The position numbers and the translations under genes were made by a program. Shown piece after piece: positions 46,895-55,268 of a stretch of 64,000 nt of DNA (positions are counted from its first letter, which is position 1; each line of letters opens with the position of its first letter). This DNA comes from Pseudomonas sp. DG56-2 (GTDB taxonomy: Bacteria > Pseudomonadota > Gammaproteobacteria > Pseudomonadales > Pseudomonadaceae). The stretch covers positions 53,501 through 117,500 of the forward strand of contig NZ_CP032311.1 of assembly GCF_004803755.1 (NCBI RefSeq). Direction: 5' to 3'. Under the pieces are notes generated by a model, which made no database searches, had not been told where the DNA came from, and saw only the letters and a list, made by a program, of their open reading frames with translations.

Positions 46895-48553
46895 TCAAGG
46901 TGAGTGGGCATCATCAGGCACGCTGTCTAGCAGTAGACCGCCGGTATCGGATCCACCCAATACCACATAGGCACTGCTGCAGAACAAGGAGTTCAATCGT
47001 TTCATATCGGCAATCAGTTCCAGGTGCAAGGCGCTGGTTTCGATACTTTGCAGCACTTTACGTTGCAGTCGGCTTACATGGGCGTGGGCCAGGCGTCGCT
47101 CTTGTGCTCTGAAGCGGCGTTTCTCCCGCAACAGTTGCCGAGCACTCTCCGGGTCGGCGCTGAGAAATACCGACAGCCCCAAGCGCAGGTTGGCCAGTAA
47201 TTGGCTATGCAGCCCGGTCAACTCTTCCAGGCCGACGTCGGAGAATTCCCGGCGCTGGGAAGTTTTCTGCTGCTGTACCTTGCGCAGCATTCGTTCGATC
47301 AGGTCGCTGGCCAGCTTGAGGTTGATTGCCAGTTCGATGATTTCTGCCCAGCGCTTGCTGTCCTGATCGCTGAGGTCCTCTCGGGGCATCTGCGCCAGGT
47401 ACAGTTTGATCGCATTGTTGAGGGCTTCGACGTCTTCGGCCAAGCCGCGCACTTGTTGAGTCATTGCTGTGTGAGTACCCAGCAGTACGCCCTGCATGGC
47501 ATCAAGCATGTTATCGATCAAATCACCCACGCGCAGGGTTTCACGCACAGCGTTGGCCAGGGCCAGGCTGGGGGTTCCCAGTGCAGCGGGATCGAGATGG
47601 CGCGGCTTGGCCCGACCATTGGTCTCTGCCCGCTCGGGCAATAACCAACTGCAGAGTCGTCCCATGGGGGTGACCGTTGGCAGCATGATCAGGCAACGCA
47701 GGCTGTTGTAAAGGAGATGGAAGCCAATCACTAGCTCTTGGGCGCTGAAGTTCAGCGTATCCATCCAGTGCACCAGTGGATCAAGTACCGGGATGATCAG
47801 AATCAGGCCGATCAACTTGTACAACAAACTGCCCAAGGCCACTTGCCGTCCGGCTGCGTTCTGCATGCTGGTACTGAGGAATGCCAACAAACCACTGCCG
47901 ATGTTGGCGCCAATCACCAGGCCGATGGCAACCGGAAGGCTGATCAGTTCAGCGCCAGCCAGGGTCGCGGTGAGGAGCACAGCGGCCAGACTTGAGTAAG
48001 AAACAAGTGCAAACAGGGCACCGACCAAAGCGTCGAGAAGAATGTCACCGGTCAGTGAAGCGAACAGTACCTTTACGCCCTGAGCCTGGGTAATGGGCGC
48101 GGCAGCCTCGACGATCAGTTGCAGGGCGAGGATGATCAGGCCCAGGCCAATACCGACGCGACCTAGTTGTCCGGCACGGGTTTGCTTGCGGGACAGAAAA
48201 AAGATCACCCCGAGGAAAATCAGTAGCGGTGACAGCCATGACAAGTCAAAGGTCAGCACTCGCGCCATCAGCGCTGTACCGACATCGGCGCCGAGCATGA
48301 TCGCCAGCGCCGGGGTCAAGGTCATCAATCCTTGCCCCACAAAGGAGGTTACTAGCATCGCCGTGGCATTACTGCTCTGGACCATGGCGGTAACCAGAAT
48401 GCCGGCAACGAACGCCAGCGGCCGCTTGGACATGTTCTGGCTCAGAACGCGTCGCAGGTTGGAGCCGTACACCCGCAGGATTCCAGTCCGCACAATGTGC
48501 GTGCCCCAGATCAACAGCGCTACAGCGGAAAGCAGATTGAGCAGGGTCAGCAT
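46895..48553 (-). CDS. Na/Pi cotransporter family protein with PhoU-like tail
   Basis: A 552-residue protein: two NaPi repeat blocks in the membrane part (about 1-320, containing QSSNATAMLVTSFVGQG and the second LVSYSSLAAVLLTATLAG), with a cytoplasmic helical PhoU-like domain (about 345-535). The glutamine-serine-serine signature of the family is seen in the first block. It may move phosphate or another anion with sodium. The ribosome site is weak (TGTTAA before ATG). It is 33 bases upstream of the M16 gene in the same direction. Confidence 0.88.
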   Translation of the reverse strand: MLTLLNLLSAVALLIWGTHIVRTGILRVYGSNLRRVLSQNMSKRPLAFVAGILVTAMVQSSNATAMLVTSFVGQGLMTLTPALAIMLGADVGTALMARVLTFDLSWLSPLLIFLGVIFFLSRKQTRAGQLGRVGIGLGLIILALQLIVEAAAPITQAQGVKVLFASLTGDILLDALVGALFALVSYSSLAAVLLTATLAGAELISLPVAIGLVIGANIGSGLLAFLSTSMQNAAGRQVALGSLLYKLIGLILIIPVLDPLVHWMDTLNFSAQELVIGFHLLYNSLRCLIMLPTVTPMGRLCSWLLPERAETNGRAKPRHLDPAALGTPSLALANAVRETLRVGDLIDNMLDAMQGVLLGTHTAMTQQVRGLAEDVEALNNAIKLYLAQMPREDLSDQDSKRWAEIIELAINLKLASDLIERMLRKVQQQKTSQRREFSDVGLEELTGLHSQLLANLRLGLSVFLSADPESARQLLREKRRFRAQERRLAHAHVSRLQRKVLQSIETSALHLELIADMKRLNSLFCSSAYVVLGGSDTGGLLLDSVPDDAHSP

Positions 48554-48731
48554 TTAACAGGCCCCCTGTTGAGCGTGCCCCAGTGGGGCAAAATGGATAG
48601 AGCCGTGAGCCCGGCCTGATCGCAGGCGGTTTTTACCAGTGCTCACTTAAGCTTTAGTCGGTCCGACGGTCTGACGCCAGCATCGCATAGCCTGCACAGG
48701 CTTTGAAACAAAAGCGTCATGAAAACAAATG

Positions 48732-48754
48732 AAAAAAGGGCCCGCAGGCCCTTT
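48732..48754 (-). terminator. Intrinsic terminator of the TerC gene
   Basis: On the minus strand AAAGGGCC-TGCG-GGCCCTTTTTT: a strong hairpin with T-run, 19 bases after the stop codon. The rest of the 48554-48772 gap shows no gene. Confidence 0.88.
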
Positions 48755-48772
48755 GATCAAAACACCCCAGGT

Positions 48773-49546
48773 TTACTGACCTGGAATATCCTTGCGAAGT
48801 TTCACCGGGTCGCCTTGCTCCTGGTTTTTCTTCCGAGCCATGGCCGAACGCATCTTGATGTTGACGGCTTCGACTGCCAGAGAGAAAGCCATGGCGAAGT
48901 ATACGTAACCTTTCGGTACATGCACTTCGAAGGCTTCGGCGATCAGCACCGTACCGACCACAATCAGGAACGACAGGGCGAGCATTTTCAAGGAAGGGTG
49001 CTTGTCGATGAAGTTACTGATAGCGCCGGCGCACAGCATCATTACCAACACCGCTACGACAATTGCGGCGATCATCACCGGAACGTGCGAGACCATGCCC
49101 ACAGCAGTGATCACCGAGTCCAGGGAGAAGACGATGTCGATGATCGCGATCTGGATAATTGTGTAAAGGAACTTGCCGCCTTTGCCGGTAGGTTCGTCGT
49201 GGGTCTCATCTTCGCCTTCGAGGCCGTGGTAGATCTCCTGAGAGCTTTTCCACAGCAGGAACAGGCCACCAAAGAACAGAATCAGGTCGCGACCGGAAAT
49301 ACCGTGGCCCATCACCACGAACAGGTCGGCGGTGAGGCGCATTACCCAGGTAATCGACAGCAGCAGAAGGATACGCGTGACCATTGCCAGGGCCAGACCG
49401 AAAATCCGGGTGCGCTGCTGCATATGCTTGGGCATACGGCTGACCAGGATCGAGATCATGATGATGTTGTCGATGCCGAGAACGATCTCAAGAGCCGTCA
49501 AGGTAAAAAAGGCAACCCAGATTTCTGGGCTGGTCAGCCATTCCAT
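48773..49546 (-). CDS. TerC family integral membrane protein
   Basis: A 257-residue membrane protein with about seven helices and the TerC hallmarks: ALEIVLGIDNIIMISILVSR and, in the second half, IQIAIIDIVFSLDSVITAVGM, each with conserved acidic residues in the membrane. TerC proteins are linked to metal export (often manganese) or tellurite resistance; this short form resembles YgdQ/YoaE of E. coli. No role can be fixed here. AAGGAA precedes the ATG. Confidence 0.9.
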   Translation of the reverse strand: MEWLTSPEIWVAFFTLTALEIVLGIDNIIMISILVSRMPKHMQQRTRIFGLALAMVTRILLLLSITWVMRLTADLFVVMGHGISGRDLILFFGGLFLLWKSSQEIYHGLEGEDETHDEPTGKGGKFLYTIIQIAIIDIVFSLDSVITAVGMVSHVPVMIAAIVVAVLVMMLCAGAISNFIDKHPSLKMLALSFLIVVGTVLIAEAFEVHVPKGYVYFAMAFSLAVEAVNIKMRSAMARKKNQEQGDPVKLRKDIPGQ

Positions 49547-49573
49547 GTGTATTCCTTCGAGCGATTGATGCAG

Positions 49574-49593
49574 GGCGCCTGGGCAAAGGCGCC
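49574..49593. terminator. Weak hairpin between citM and TerC
   Basis: GGCGCCT and AGGCGCC form a 7-bp stem with a 6-base loop in the 71-base gap after the citrate transporter gene. No T-run follows, so it is at best a weak stop. Confidence 0.4.
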
Positions 49594-49617
49594 ACTACGG
49601 TTGGATAAGTCTACGGT

Positions 49618-50925
49618 TTATAGGCTGCTGAACAGTGGGAATGTTCCCAGAAGCAGCGCGGCGAGCATTATGCACAGGCAAACCAGCACTGCCCACTTCA
49701 GGGTGAAGCGCTGATGATCGCCGAACTCGATCCCGGCCAGAGCCACCAACAGATAAGTAGAGGGTACCAGCGGACTGAGCAGGTGTACCGGTTGGCCGAC
49801 GATCGACGCGCGAGCCATTTCCACAGGCGAGATGCCGTAGTGGCTGGCTGCTTCTGCCAGTACTGGCAGCACGCCGTAATAGAAGGCGTCGTTGGACATG
49901 AAGAACGTGAACGGCATACTGACAATTGCTGTAATTACCGCTAGGTAGGGGCCCAGCGCGTCTGGAATTACTGCCAGCAAGCTCTTGGACATGGCTTCGA
50001 CCATGCCGGTACCGGAGAGAATGCCGGTGAAGATACCCGCGGCGAAGATCAACCCGACCACAGCCAGCACACTGCCGGAGTGTGCAGCGACCCGATCCTT
50101 CTGCATCTGCAGGCAAGGGTAGTTGGCGATCATGGCGATACTGAAGGCCACCATGAACAACACGGGAAGCGGCAAAAGACCCGCTACCAGCGTCACCATC
50201 AATGCCGCGGTCAGTGCGCCATTGAACCAGATCATTTTGGGTCGACGGGCGTCCGGGAACTGCGAAACACTGATCTCACTGTGATCGATTTCATCGCCTG
50301 GAAGGTGCAGTTCACCGAGGCGTGCACGCTCACGTTTACCGTACATATAAGCAATCGCCAGGATGGCGACCACGCCGAAGAGCATGGCCGGAATCATCGG
50401 CACGAAAATATCCGACGGGTCGACATGCAGGGCGCTGGCGGCGCGGGCGGTCGGCCCCCCCCAGGGGGTCATGTTCATCACCCCTCCGGCGAGGATGATC
50501 AAACCAGCCATAATTCGAGGACTCATGCCCAGGCGGCTGTACAGCGGCAGCATGGCGGCCACGCAGATCATGTAGGTGGTGGCGCCATCGCCATCCAGCG
50601 ACACAACCAGTGCCAGCACCGCGGTGCCTACCGAGACCTTCAGCGGGTCACCTTTGACCATTTTGAGGATCTTACGCACTGCCGGGTCAAATAACCCGGA
50701 ATCGATCATCAGTCCGAAATATAGAATGGCGAACATCAGCATCACCCCGGTAGGGGCAAGCTTGGTAATACCTTGCAGCATCATTGGGCCGATATCGCCC
50801 GAGAAACCGCCGAACAAGGCGAACAGGATCGGTACCAGAATGAGGGCAATCAAGGCCGACAGGCGCTTGGTCATGATCAGGTACATGAAGGTGATGACCA
50901 TGGCAAAGCCGAGGAAGGTCAGCAT
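49618..50925 (-). CDS. CitMHS family citrate:cation symporter
   Basis: Imports citrate as a metal complex or with protons. The 435-residue membrane protein has about 11-12 helices and CitMHS features: MLTFLGFAMVITFMYLI, VSLDGDGATTYMICVAAMLPLY, AGGVMNMTPWGGPTARAA and the late MPFTFFMSNDAFYYGVLPVL block. GGAG lies 7 bases before ATG 50925. It has a long leader region holding an A-rich Crc/Hfq-like motif, which would fit catabolite repression of citrate use. Confidence 0.92.
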   Translation of the reverse strand: MLTFLGFAMVITFMYLIMTKRLSALIALILVPILFALFGGFSGDIGPMMLQGITKLAPTGVMLMFAILYFGLMIDSGLFDPAVRKILKMVKGDPLKVSVGTAVLALVVSLDGDGATTYMICVAAMLPLYSRLGMSPRIMAGLIILAGGVMNMTPWGGPTARAASALHVDPSDIFVPMIPAMLFGVVAILAIAYMYGKRERARLGELHLPGDEIDHSEISVSQFPDARRPKMIWFNGALTAALMVTLVAGLLPLPVLFMVAFSIAMIANYPCLQMQKDRVAAHSGSVLAVVGLIFAAGIFTGILSGTGMVEAMSKSLLAVIPDALGPYLAVITAIVSMPFTFFMSNDAFYYGVLPVLAEAASHYGISPVEMARASIVGQPVHLLSPLVPSTYLLVALAGIEFGDHQRFTLKWAVLVCLCIMLAALLLGTFPLFSSL

Positions 50926-50973
50926 GGGAGTACTCCAGGCGTATCGCGTCGAATAGGGAACGGGTCGGGCGGG

Positions 50974-51054
50974 TCAGCGCGCGAGGCGCAGTGCGTGGAG
51001 TAGCGGGGGAAATACGGCGGGGTGGCGGTTGTAAGCAGACATCAGAATCACCAT
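50974..51054 (-). promoter_or_regulatory. citM leader: CA motif and possible 26-codon upstream ORF
   Basis: On the minus strand, AACAACAACA (51055-51064) abuts ATG at 51054, opening a 26-codon frame ending TGA at 50974, 48 bases before citM. AAnAAnAA is the target pattern for Hfq/Crc, which blocks translation in carbon catabolite repression. The small frame has no Shine-Dalgarno, so its translation is doubtful. The remaining 50926-51226 gap holds one hairpin (AGCCAGC-TTTC-GCTGGCT, 51154-51171) and nothing else I can support. Confidence 0.4.
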
Positions 51055-51226
51055 TGTTGTTGTTAATTGGGCCGGGCGCTGTACTGGACGTCAGATACCC
51101 TGGCTGACCGGTCTGTGCCGGTGGTGGAGGCAATCCTAAGTCGGCAAGCTTTCAGCCAGCTTTCGCTGGCTCAAAGACGACGAGAGGTGCATTGTTGGCA
51201 ATAGATTGAAGGGAGAGGGAGTTGCG

Positions 51227-51628
51227 ATGCGCGACATGCATGAAGGTGGCTGTCATTGCGGGGCCCTGCGCTACCAGGTTCGGGGGCCATTAATCGACGT
51301 TGCACACTGCCATTGTTCGGTGTGTCGACGGGTGAGCGGTGGGCTGCTGGTAACCTGGGCAACCTTGCCCTGCGCTGATTTCCAGTGGTTGAGCGGGACC
51401 CCGCAGTGCTATGACTCATCACCTAGCTGCGTGCGGTATTTCTGCAGTCGGTGCGGTGCTCATGTGGCGCTGAGCACGGATCTGAGCCCGGAAACTATCG
51501 ACATCACAATAGCCACGCTGGACCAGCCTGAAGTGGCCCGGCCCAGTCGGCATATCTGGACCAGCAGTCGCCTACCCTGGCTGCAGTTGGATGAGCATTT
51601 ACCCGGCGAGCCAGAGGAAACTCTTTAG
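51227..51628 (+). CDS. GFA family zinc-binding protein
   Basis: A 133-residue protein of the glutathione-dependent formaldehyde-activating (GFA/CENP-V) family. It has the zinc-binding cysteines in GGCHCGALRY, HCHCSVCRR and YFCSRCGAHV. GAGGGA before ATG 51227 supports this start over an in-frame TTG at 51206. Most family members are zinc proteins of unknown substrate rather than true formaldehyde enzymes. It converges on the DUF4105 gene with a 10-base gap. Confidence 0.85.
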   Translation: MRDMHEGGCHCGALRYQVRGPLIDVAHCHCSVCRRVSGGLLVTWATLPCADFQWLSGTPQCYDSSPSCVRYFCSRCGAHVALSTDLSPETIDITIATLDQPEVARPSRHIWTSSRLPWLQLDEHLPGEPEETL

Positions 51629-51638
51629 TTTGGAGCCC

Positions 51639-53597
51639 TCACGGTAGCTGCAACCCTCCGGCGGCTTTGTGCAGAGCACGCAGGTGCTCTCCAACCTGCT
51701 TGATGTTCGCTTCGACTGCGGCAATTTCTGCGGCCCGGGCTGGGCCAAGAAGCGCACGTACTTCTTTGTCCAGTTCGGCACTGAGTGATTGCAACTGCTT
51801 TTGCCGTTGGCTGGACTCGCTGATCAGTTGCTTGCGTTCACTTGCTTGCGGTAATCCGTAGCCACTACTTCCCAAGAGCTCCGCGGGCCGGCTGAGAAAT
51901 CCACTGTTGGCGAGAATCTGTTGCAGCGTGCCATTGGCCTTGCTGACGCTGGCATCGTTCTCGGCGCGCCCGGTCAGGTAACGTTGCTTGACTTCATCCT
52001 GAGCCAGCAGCAACTGCTTGCGCAGGCTTGCCTGTTCCAGCAGGAGCAGTGCTGCGCTGGTGCGCAGGTCAGCCTTGGCGAACCATTGCCTGCGTTGTTC
52101 GGCTGATTGTTCCAGCCAGCCTTCGACGCTGTCCTGGGGGATGGGCAAGTGCTGCTTCAATACCAGGAACATGGCCTGATAACGGTCGCGGTAGGAGTCG
52201 AAGCGATATCCTAGGCGCAAAGCCTCGCGTGGATCATCGAGGACGCTGACATCGGCCAGCCCGCGTCCTTGCAAAACTTCCAGCAAACCATTGGGCACGA
52301 TGCTGTCCAGGTCTGAAAGGCGCGGGTTGGCGGTGCCGCTACGCAGCAACTTCAGGGTTTCCACCGCGCAGTTGTTGGACAGGAAGTAGTAGTTGCCATC
52401 ATAACTCCAGTGCATCTCCGCCGCTTGGCGAACCAGGCTTTCCAGCTCATTGCGGTCGAACTTCAGAGGAATTGAGGCCAGGCTGCGCAGCTCGGTTTTG
52501 GTGTATTCATCAATGACCTGAGCCAGGGGCAATACGAACAGGCGCGAAGGGTAAGCACCTGTCAGGCCATCCCAGCTGGACAATTGCACATCATTGACGA
52601 AGGCGCGGTACGACAGCACTAAGTGCTGGTCAAGATCCAGCCGGCAATCAGGGCCACGCGGGCGTCCCGGAGCACAGATGACCAGGCGTAGCATGCTGTG
52701 TCCCCAGCGACTGACCCAGTTCTGATTGGCTTCAGCCAGCAGGTAATCCACGGCGTACACGCGCTCTGGATCAATCTCGCCCAGAGGCGCTTTGGCAAAA
52801 TCATTTCCGGCATTGAGAAATGGCAGCGCCTGTGCGCACGCCGGATGCTCCGGCGCCCAGTCGAAATGTGTTTTGAGATAGGTGTGCAGCGCTGGGCGTC
52901 GACAGGCGAAACTCGGGTCAAGAAGGAAGTACTCCATGTTGACCGCGATGAACTCCTTCGGGCTGCTCAATTCATAGTCGTCAGGGCTGCGTGCGACCTG
53001 GCGGTTGTGTTGCTCCCTCTCCCCTCGCCGGCCAACATATTGCGGCCAGCCGGCCAGGTCGAGTAGGCGTGGGTCGTCGCTGAGCGTGAAGCGTCGCTCG
53101 GCCTGGCCGCGACATTCCTCGGGCAGGCCGACTTTGCCCTGGCTGCTCACGTGCCGCGTGCATTGAATGATGAGATGTCGCTCACGGCCCTGCCACAGGC
53201 GCGCACGGTCATAAATGTGCGTCAGCTCGTGGAGCACCGTAGCGAGCAGTTCCTGGTGCACAGTGCCATGTGCGCGCCCGGTTTTGCTGGTAGCTGCGCT
53301 GCCGTCAGTGAGGCTCGGCAGAAGTCGGCTATTGAGCTCAAGCGTGGAAACCAGTGATGCCTGGCCATAGGCATCCTCAGGCATTTTCGCACTCCAACTG
53401 ACCTGGATGCGACGATCCAGGCGTGCCTTGAAACTGGGCGGCAAGGCTTGCAACGCTTCATCCAGCAACGCCTGGCTGGCTCGCTGCTGCGCAGGCTCCA
53501 GGCCCTCAGGCTGCAGGTGCAGCTGTAGATCAGCCAGAACAGGGCTAGTGAGTAGCGCTAGCAGGCTACCGAGCAACCAGGCGCGCAGGGTTTTCAC
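51639..53597 (-). CDS. Exported HExxH plus DUF4105 (Lnb-like) two-domain protein
   Basis: A 652-residue exported protein (signal peptide about 1-22). Residues about 25-260 contain a zincin motif H123-E-L-T-H127 (TVLHELTHIYD) with a possible third ligand E215 in PKEFIAVNMEYF. Residues about 275-480 match DUF4105, with a conserved histidine H300 (WGHSMLRL) and cysteine C410 (NNCAVETLKLL) placed like the thiol pair of NlpC/P60-LRAT enzymes. DUF4105 proteins have been linked, as I recall, to lipoprotein N-acylation (Lnb). The tail (about 520-650) is coiled coil. Start is GTG, overlapping the DUF2388 stop, so they are coupled. Confidence 0.85.
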   Translation of the reverse strand: MKTLRAWLLGSLLALLTSPVLADLQLHLQPEGLEPAQQRASQALLDEALQALPPSFKARLDRRIQVSWSAKMPEDAYGQASLVSTLELNSRLLPSLTDGSAATSKTGRAHGTVHQELLATVLHELTHIYDRARLWQGRERHLIIQCTRHVSSQGKVGLPEECRGQAERRFTLSDDPRLLDLAGWPQYVGRRGEREQHNRQVARSPDDYELSSPKEFIAVNMEYFLLDPSFACRRPALHTYLKTHFDWAPEHPACAQALPFLNAGNDFAKAPLGEIDPERVYAVDYLLAEANQNWVSRWGHSMLRLVICAPGRPRGPDCRLDLDQHLVLSYRAFVNDVQLSSWDGLTGAYPSRLFVLPLAQVIDEYTKTELRSLASIPLKFDRNELESLVRQAAEMHWSYDGNYYFLSNNCAVETLKLLRSGTANPRLSDLDSIVPNGLLEVLQGRGLADVSVLDDPREALRLGYRFDSYRDRYQAMFLVLKQHLPIPQDSVEGWLEQSAEQRRQWFAKADLRTSAALLLLEQASLRKQLLLAQDEVKQRYLTGRAENDASVSKANGTLQQILANSGFLSRPAELLGSSGYGLPQASERKQLISESSQRQKQLQSLSAELDKEVRALLGPARAAEIAAVEANIKQVGEHLRALHKAAGGLQLP

Positions 53598-53914
53598 AGA
53601 GCGAGAATGGCTTCAGCCAGATCCTGGTCGCTCGCCTGGCGTGCATCAGGTACGCGTTGGCGCAGGGTGTCAAAGGCGGCTTCCAGTTGGGCGCCGCGGA
53701 TCTCGCCGTTGCTCGCGACATAACTGGCGGCGTCATCTCGGGCTTCACGCACGACCTTGGAGTCACGGATCGAGGTGGTTGTATCAGAGGTGAAGTCGAT
53801 CGAGCGGCCGAATGCACGAACGATGATATTGCTGGTGGCCACCAGGGTTTGTGCCTGGGCCACATCGGCCAGCAACATAAGGCCAAGGGTGGCGGCAATC
53901 AGCGGGTTACGCAT
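53594..53914 (-). CDS. DUF2388 secreted protein, paralogue 1
   Basis: A 106-residue exported protein (signal ending AQA-Q22) of the DUF2388/TIGR02448 type, a pseudomonad family of about 100 residues with unknown role. The core VREARDDAASYVASNGEIRGAQLEAAF and final DLAEAILAL are shared with the two neighbours. It has no cysteine. Its stop overlaps the GTG of the DUF4105 gene (GTGA), which ties the two functionally. It follows paralogue 2 by 27 bases. Confidence 0.88.
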   Translation of the reverse strand: MRNPLIAATLGLMLLADVAQAQTLVATSNIIVRAFGRSIDFTSDTTTSIRDSKVVREARDDAASYVASNGEIRGAQLEAAFDTLRQRVPDARQASDQDLAEAILAL

Positions 53915-53941
53915 GGAGCATCTCCGAAAAAATAGGGTTAC

Positions 53942-54235
53942 TTATTGGACGAGAATTGCCTGCGCCAGTTCAAGGTCGTCGGCAGGAAGTTCAAGGTCTG
54001 CAAGGCGTAGCCGCTCAAAAGCCGCCTGCAGTCGAGCGCCGTGTATCTGGCCTTCGCTGGCAACAAATGCGGCGGCATCATCTTGCGCGTCCACTAGCAA
54101 TTTGCGATCGAAGGGCGCCGAGGTCACCTTGCTGGTGACATAACCGCTGACGACAAGATTATTGGTAGTGAGGTCCAGCGCGTGGGCTGTACTCGTCCAG
54201 CAGAGCACAAACAACAGAAATGACAGATAACGCAT
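53942..54235 (-). CDS. DUF2388 secreted protein, paralogue 2
   Basis: A 97-residue exported protein (signal ending AHA-L19) and the most divergent of the three: core VDAQDDAAAFVASEGQIHGARLQAAF and terminal ELAQAILVQ. ATG 54235 is used, since the upstream part of the frame lacks signal-peptide character. It is the middle gene of the tandem set and probably cotranscribed with paralogue 1 and the DUF4105 gene. Confidence 0.85.
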   Translation of the reverse strand: MRYLSFLLFVLCWTSTAHALDLTTNNLVVSGYVTSKVTSAPFDRKLLVDAQDDAAAFVASEGQIHGARLQAAFERLRLADLELPADDLELAQAILVQ

Positions 54236-54281
54236 GAGTCTCGTTGGGCTTGGCGGATCAAGCGGCAAAGGCTATCCCAAT

Positions 54282-54347
54282 GCGCTGGTCAGGGCCAGCG
54301 CAGGGGCCCCGGCTTCGTTGCATGTTGTTACATGACTGAGCCGGGGG
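54282..54347. terminator. Two tandem hairpins between DUF2388 genes
   Basis: GCGCTGG-n6-CCAGCGC (54282-54301) and a larger CCCCGGCT...AGCCGGGG hairpin with an inner CATG/CATG stem (54308-54347). They follow paralogue 3 on the minus strand, so may separate it from the other two genes or stabilise its message. Confidence 0.55.
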
Positions 54348-54356
54348 CAGGCGATT

Positions 54357-54674
54357 TCACAGCGCCAGGATAGCCTGGGCCAATTGTGCATCGCTTGCTT
54401 GCAGGGTTGGGGCCTGCTGGCGAATGTGGGCAAATGCACTTTCCAGCTTAACGCCGCGGATTTCGCCATGGCTGGCTACGAAGCTGGCGGCATCGTCACG
54501 GGCAGCGCGAACGATTTTGTCGTCTCGAAACGAAGACGATACGTCGGAAGTGGCGTCAGTGGAGGCTGCAACAGCACCAACGACGGCATCGGTGGTGACA
54601 ACGAAGCTGGTGGCGTTGGCTGTGGAAGCCAGAGCAAGTACCAGCGCGGCGCCAAACAAGCTTGTACGGAACAT
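54357..54674 (-). CDS. DUF2388 secreted protein, paralogue 3
   Basis: A 105-residue exported protein (signal ending ANA-T22) with core VRAARDDAASFVASHGEIRGVKLESAF and final LAQAILAL, close to paralogue 1. ATG 54674 with AGGAG 8 bases upstream is preferred to an in-frame TTG. It has its own long upstream region with two direct GTACAGTT repeats, unlike the other two paralogues, and is separated from them by two hairpins, so it is probably regulated separately. Confidence 0.88.
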   Translation of the reverse strand: MFRTSLFGAALVLALASTANATSFVVTTDAVVGAVAASTDATSDVSSSFRDDKIVRAARDDAASFVASHGEIRGVKLESAFAHIRQQAPTLQASDAQLAQAILAL

Positions 54675-54816
54675 GGTCAATCTCCTGGTTTAAGACGGGT
54701 TCGTTGTGTCAGACGCACGCTCAGTCGGAAGGGCTACTTATTTCCCAGACTGGGTGCTGTAAGCGTATCACGCGATGAGCAACTGCGAGTTGGACAGGGT
54801 AAACAGGAAGTTTATC

Positions 54817-54854
54817 AACTGTACCTGTCGTTTTCTAAAAAAAGTAAACTGTAC
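54817..54854 (-). promoter_or_regulatory. Direct repeats upstream of DUF2388 paralogue 3
   Basis: On the minus strand GTACAGTT occurs twice (54847-54854 and 54817-54824), exactly 30 bases apart, about three helical turns, 143-180 bases before the gene start. The same motif clusters before the DUF1127 gene, suggesting a shared transcription factor. The 54675-54970 gap otherwise holds the DUF1127 terminator. Confidence 0.6.
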
Positions 54855-54894
54855 TTGTTCTGATGTAAAAGGCTCTATTCTGCGGCTTTAGAAT

Positions 54895-54930
54895 GAAAAA
54901 ACCCGTCGGCAGTAACCTGCGACGGGTTTT
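54895..54930 (-). terminator. Intrinsic terminator of the DUF1127 gene
   Basis: On the minus strand AAAACCCGTCG...CGACGGGTTTTTT: 11-bp stem with T-run, 41 bases after the DUF1127 stop; symmetrical enough to work in both directions. Confidence 0.85.
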
Positions 54931-54970
54931 AGAATTCGAGGGCGCCGACTGTGGGCCGGCGAGCCCTGCA

Positions 54971-55186
54971 TCAACGCCAGAACGGCTTGCTCAGCTCTTC
55001 GTAGCGTTGTGCTTCGCTGATACCAGCGTCGGCCAGCAGGCGCGAGTCCAGGCGAGCCAACTGGTGGCGGCTGGCGATGCGGCGTTGCCAAAGCATCAGG
55101 TTGGCCAACAGGCGCAGTGGCAGCGCAGCTTTGGATTGTTCGTTGTTACGTTCGAAAACCAGATCGGAACTGAGGGTACGTTCCAT
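54971..55186 (-). CDS. DUF1127 small protein
   Basis: A 71-residue basic protein with the C-terminal DUF1127 pattern (RHQLARLDSRLLADAGISEAQRYEELSKPFW). Similar small arginine-rich proteins elsewhere affect RNA binding or phosphate and carbon metabolism, but none is characterised for this one. It is monocistronic, with its own terminator, and a 318-base upstream region dense in AACTGTAC motifs, so it is probably a tightly controlled target of an unknown regulator. Confidence 0.88.
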   Translation of the reverse strand: MERTLSSDLVFERNNEQSKAALPLRLLANLMLWQRRIASRHQLARLDSRLLADAGISEAQRYEELSKPFWR

Positions 55187-55268
55187 GATGTCATCCTTCC
55201 GCTTGTGGCGGCATTAGGTAGTGATTTAACTGGTGCCCATGATCCTCCTCTGTCGTCCATAACAGTAG

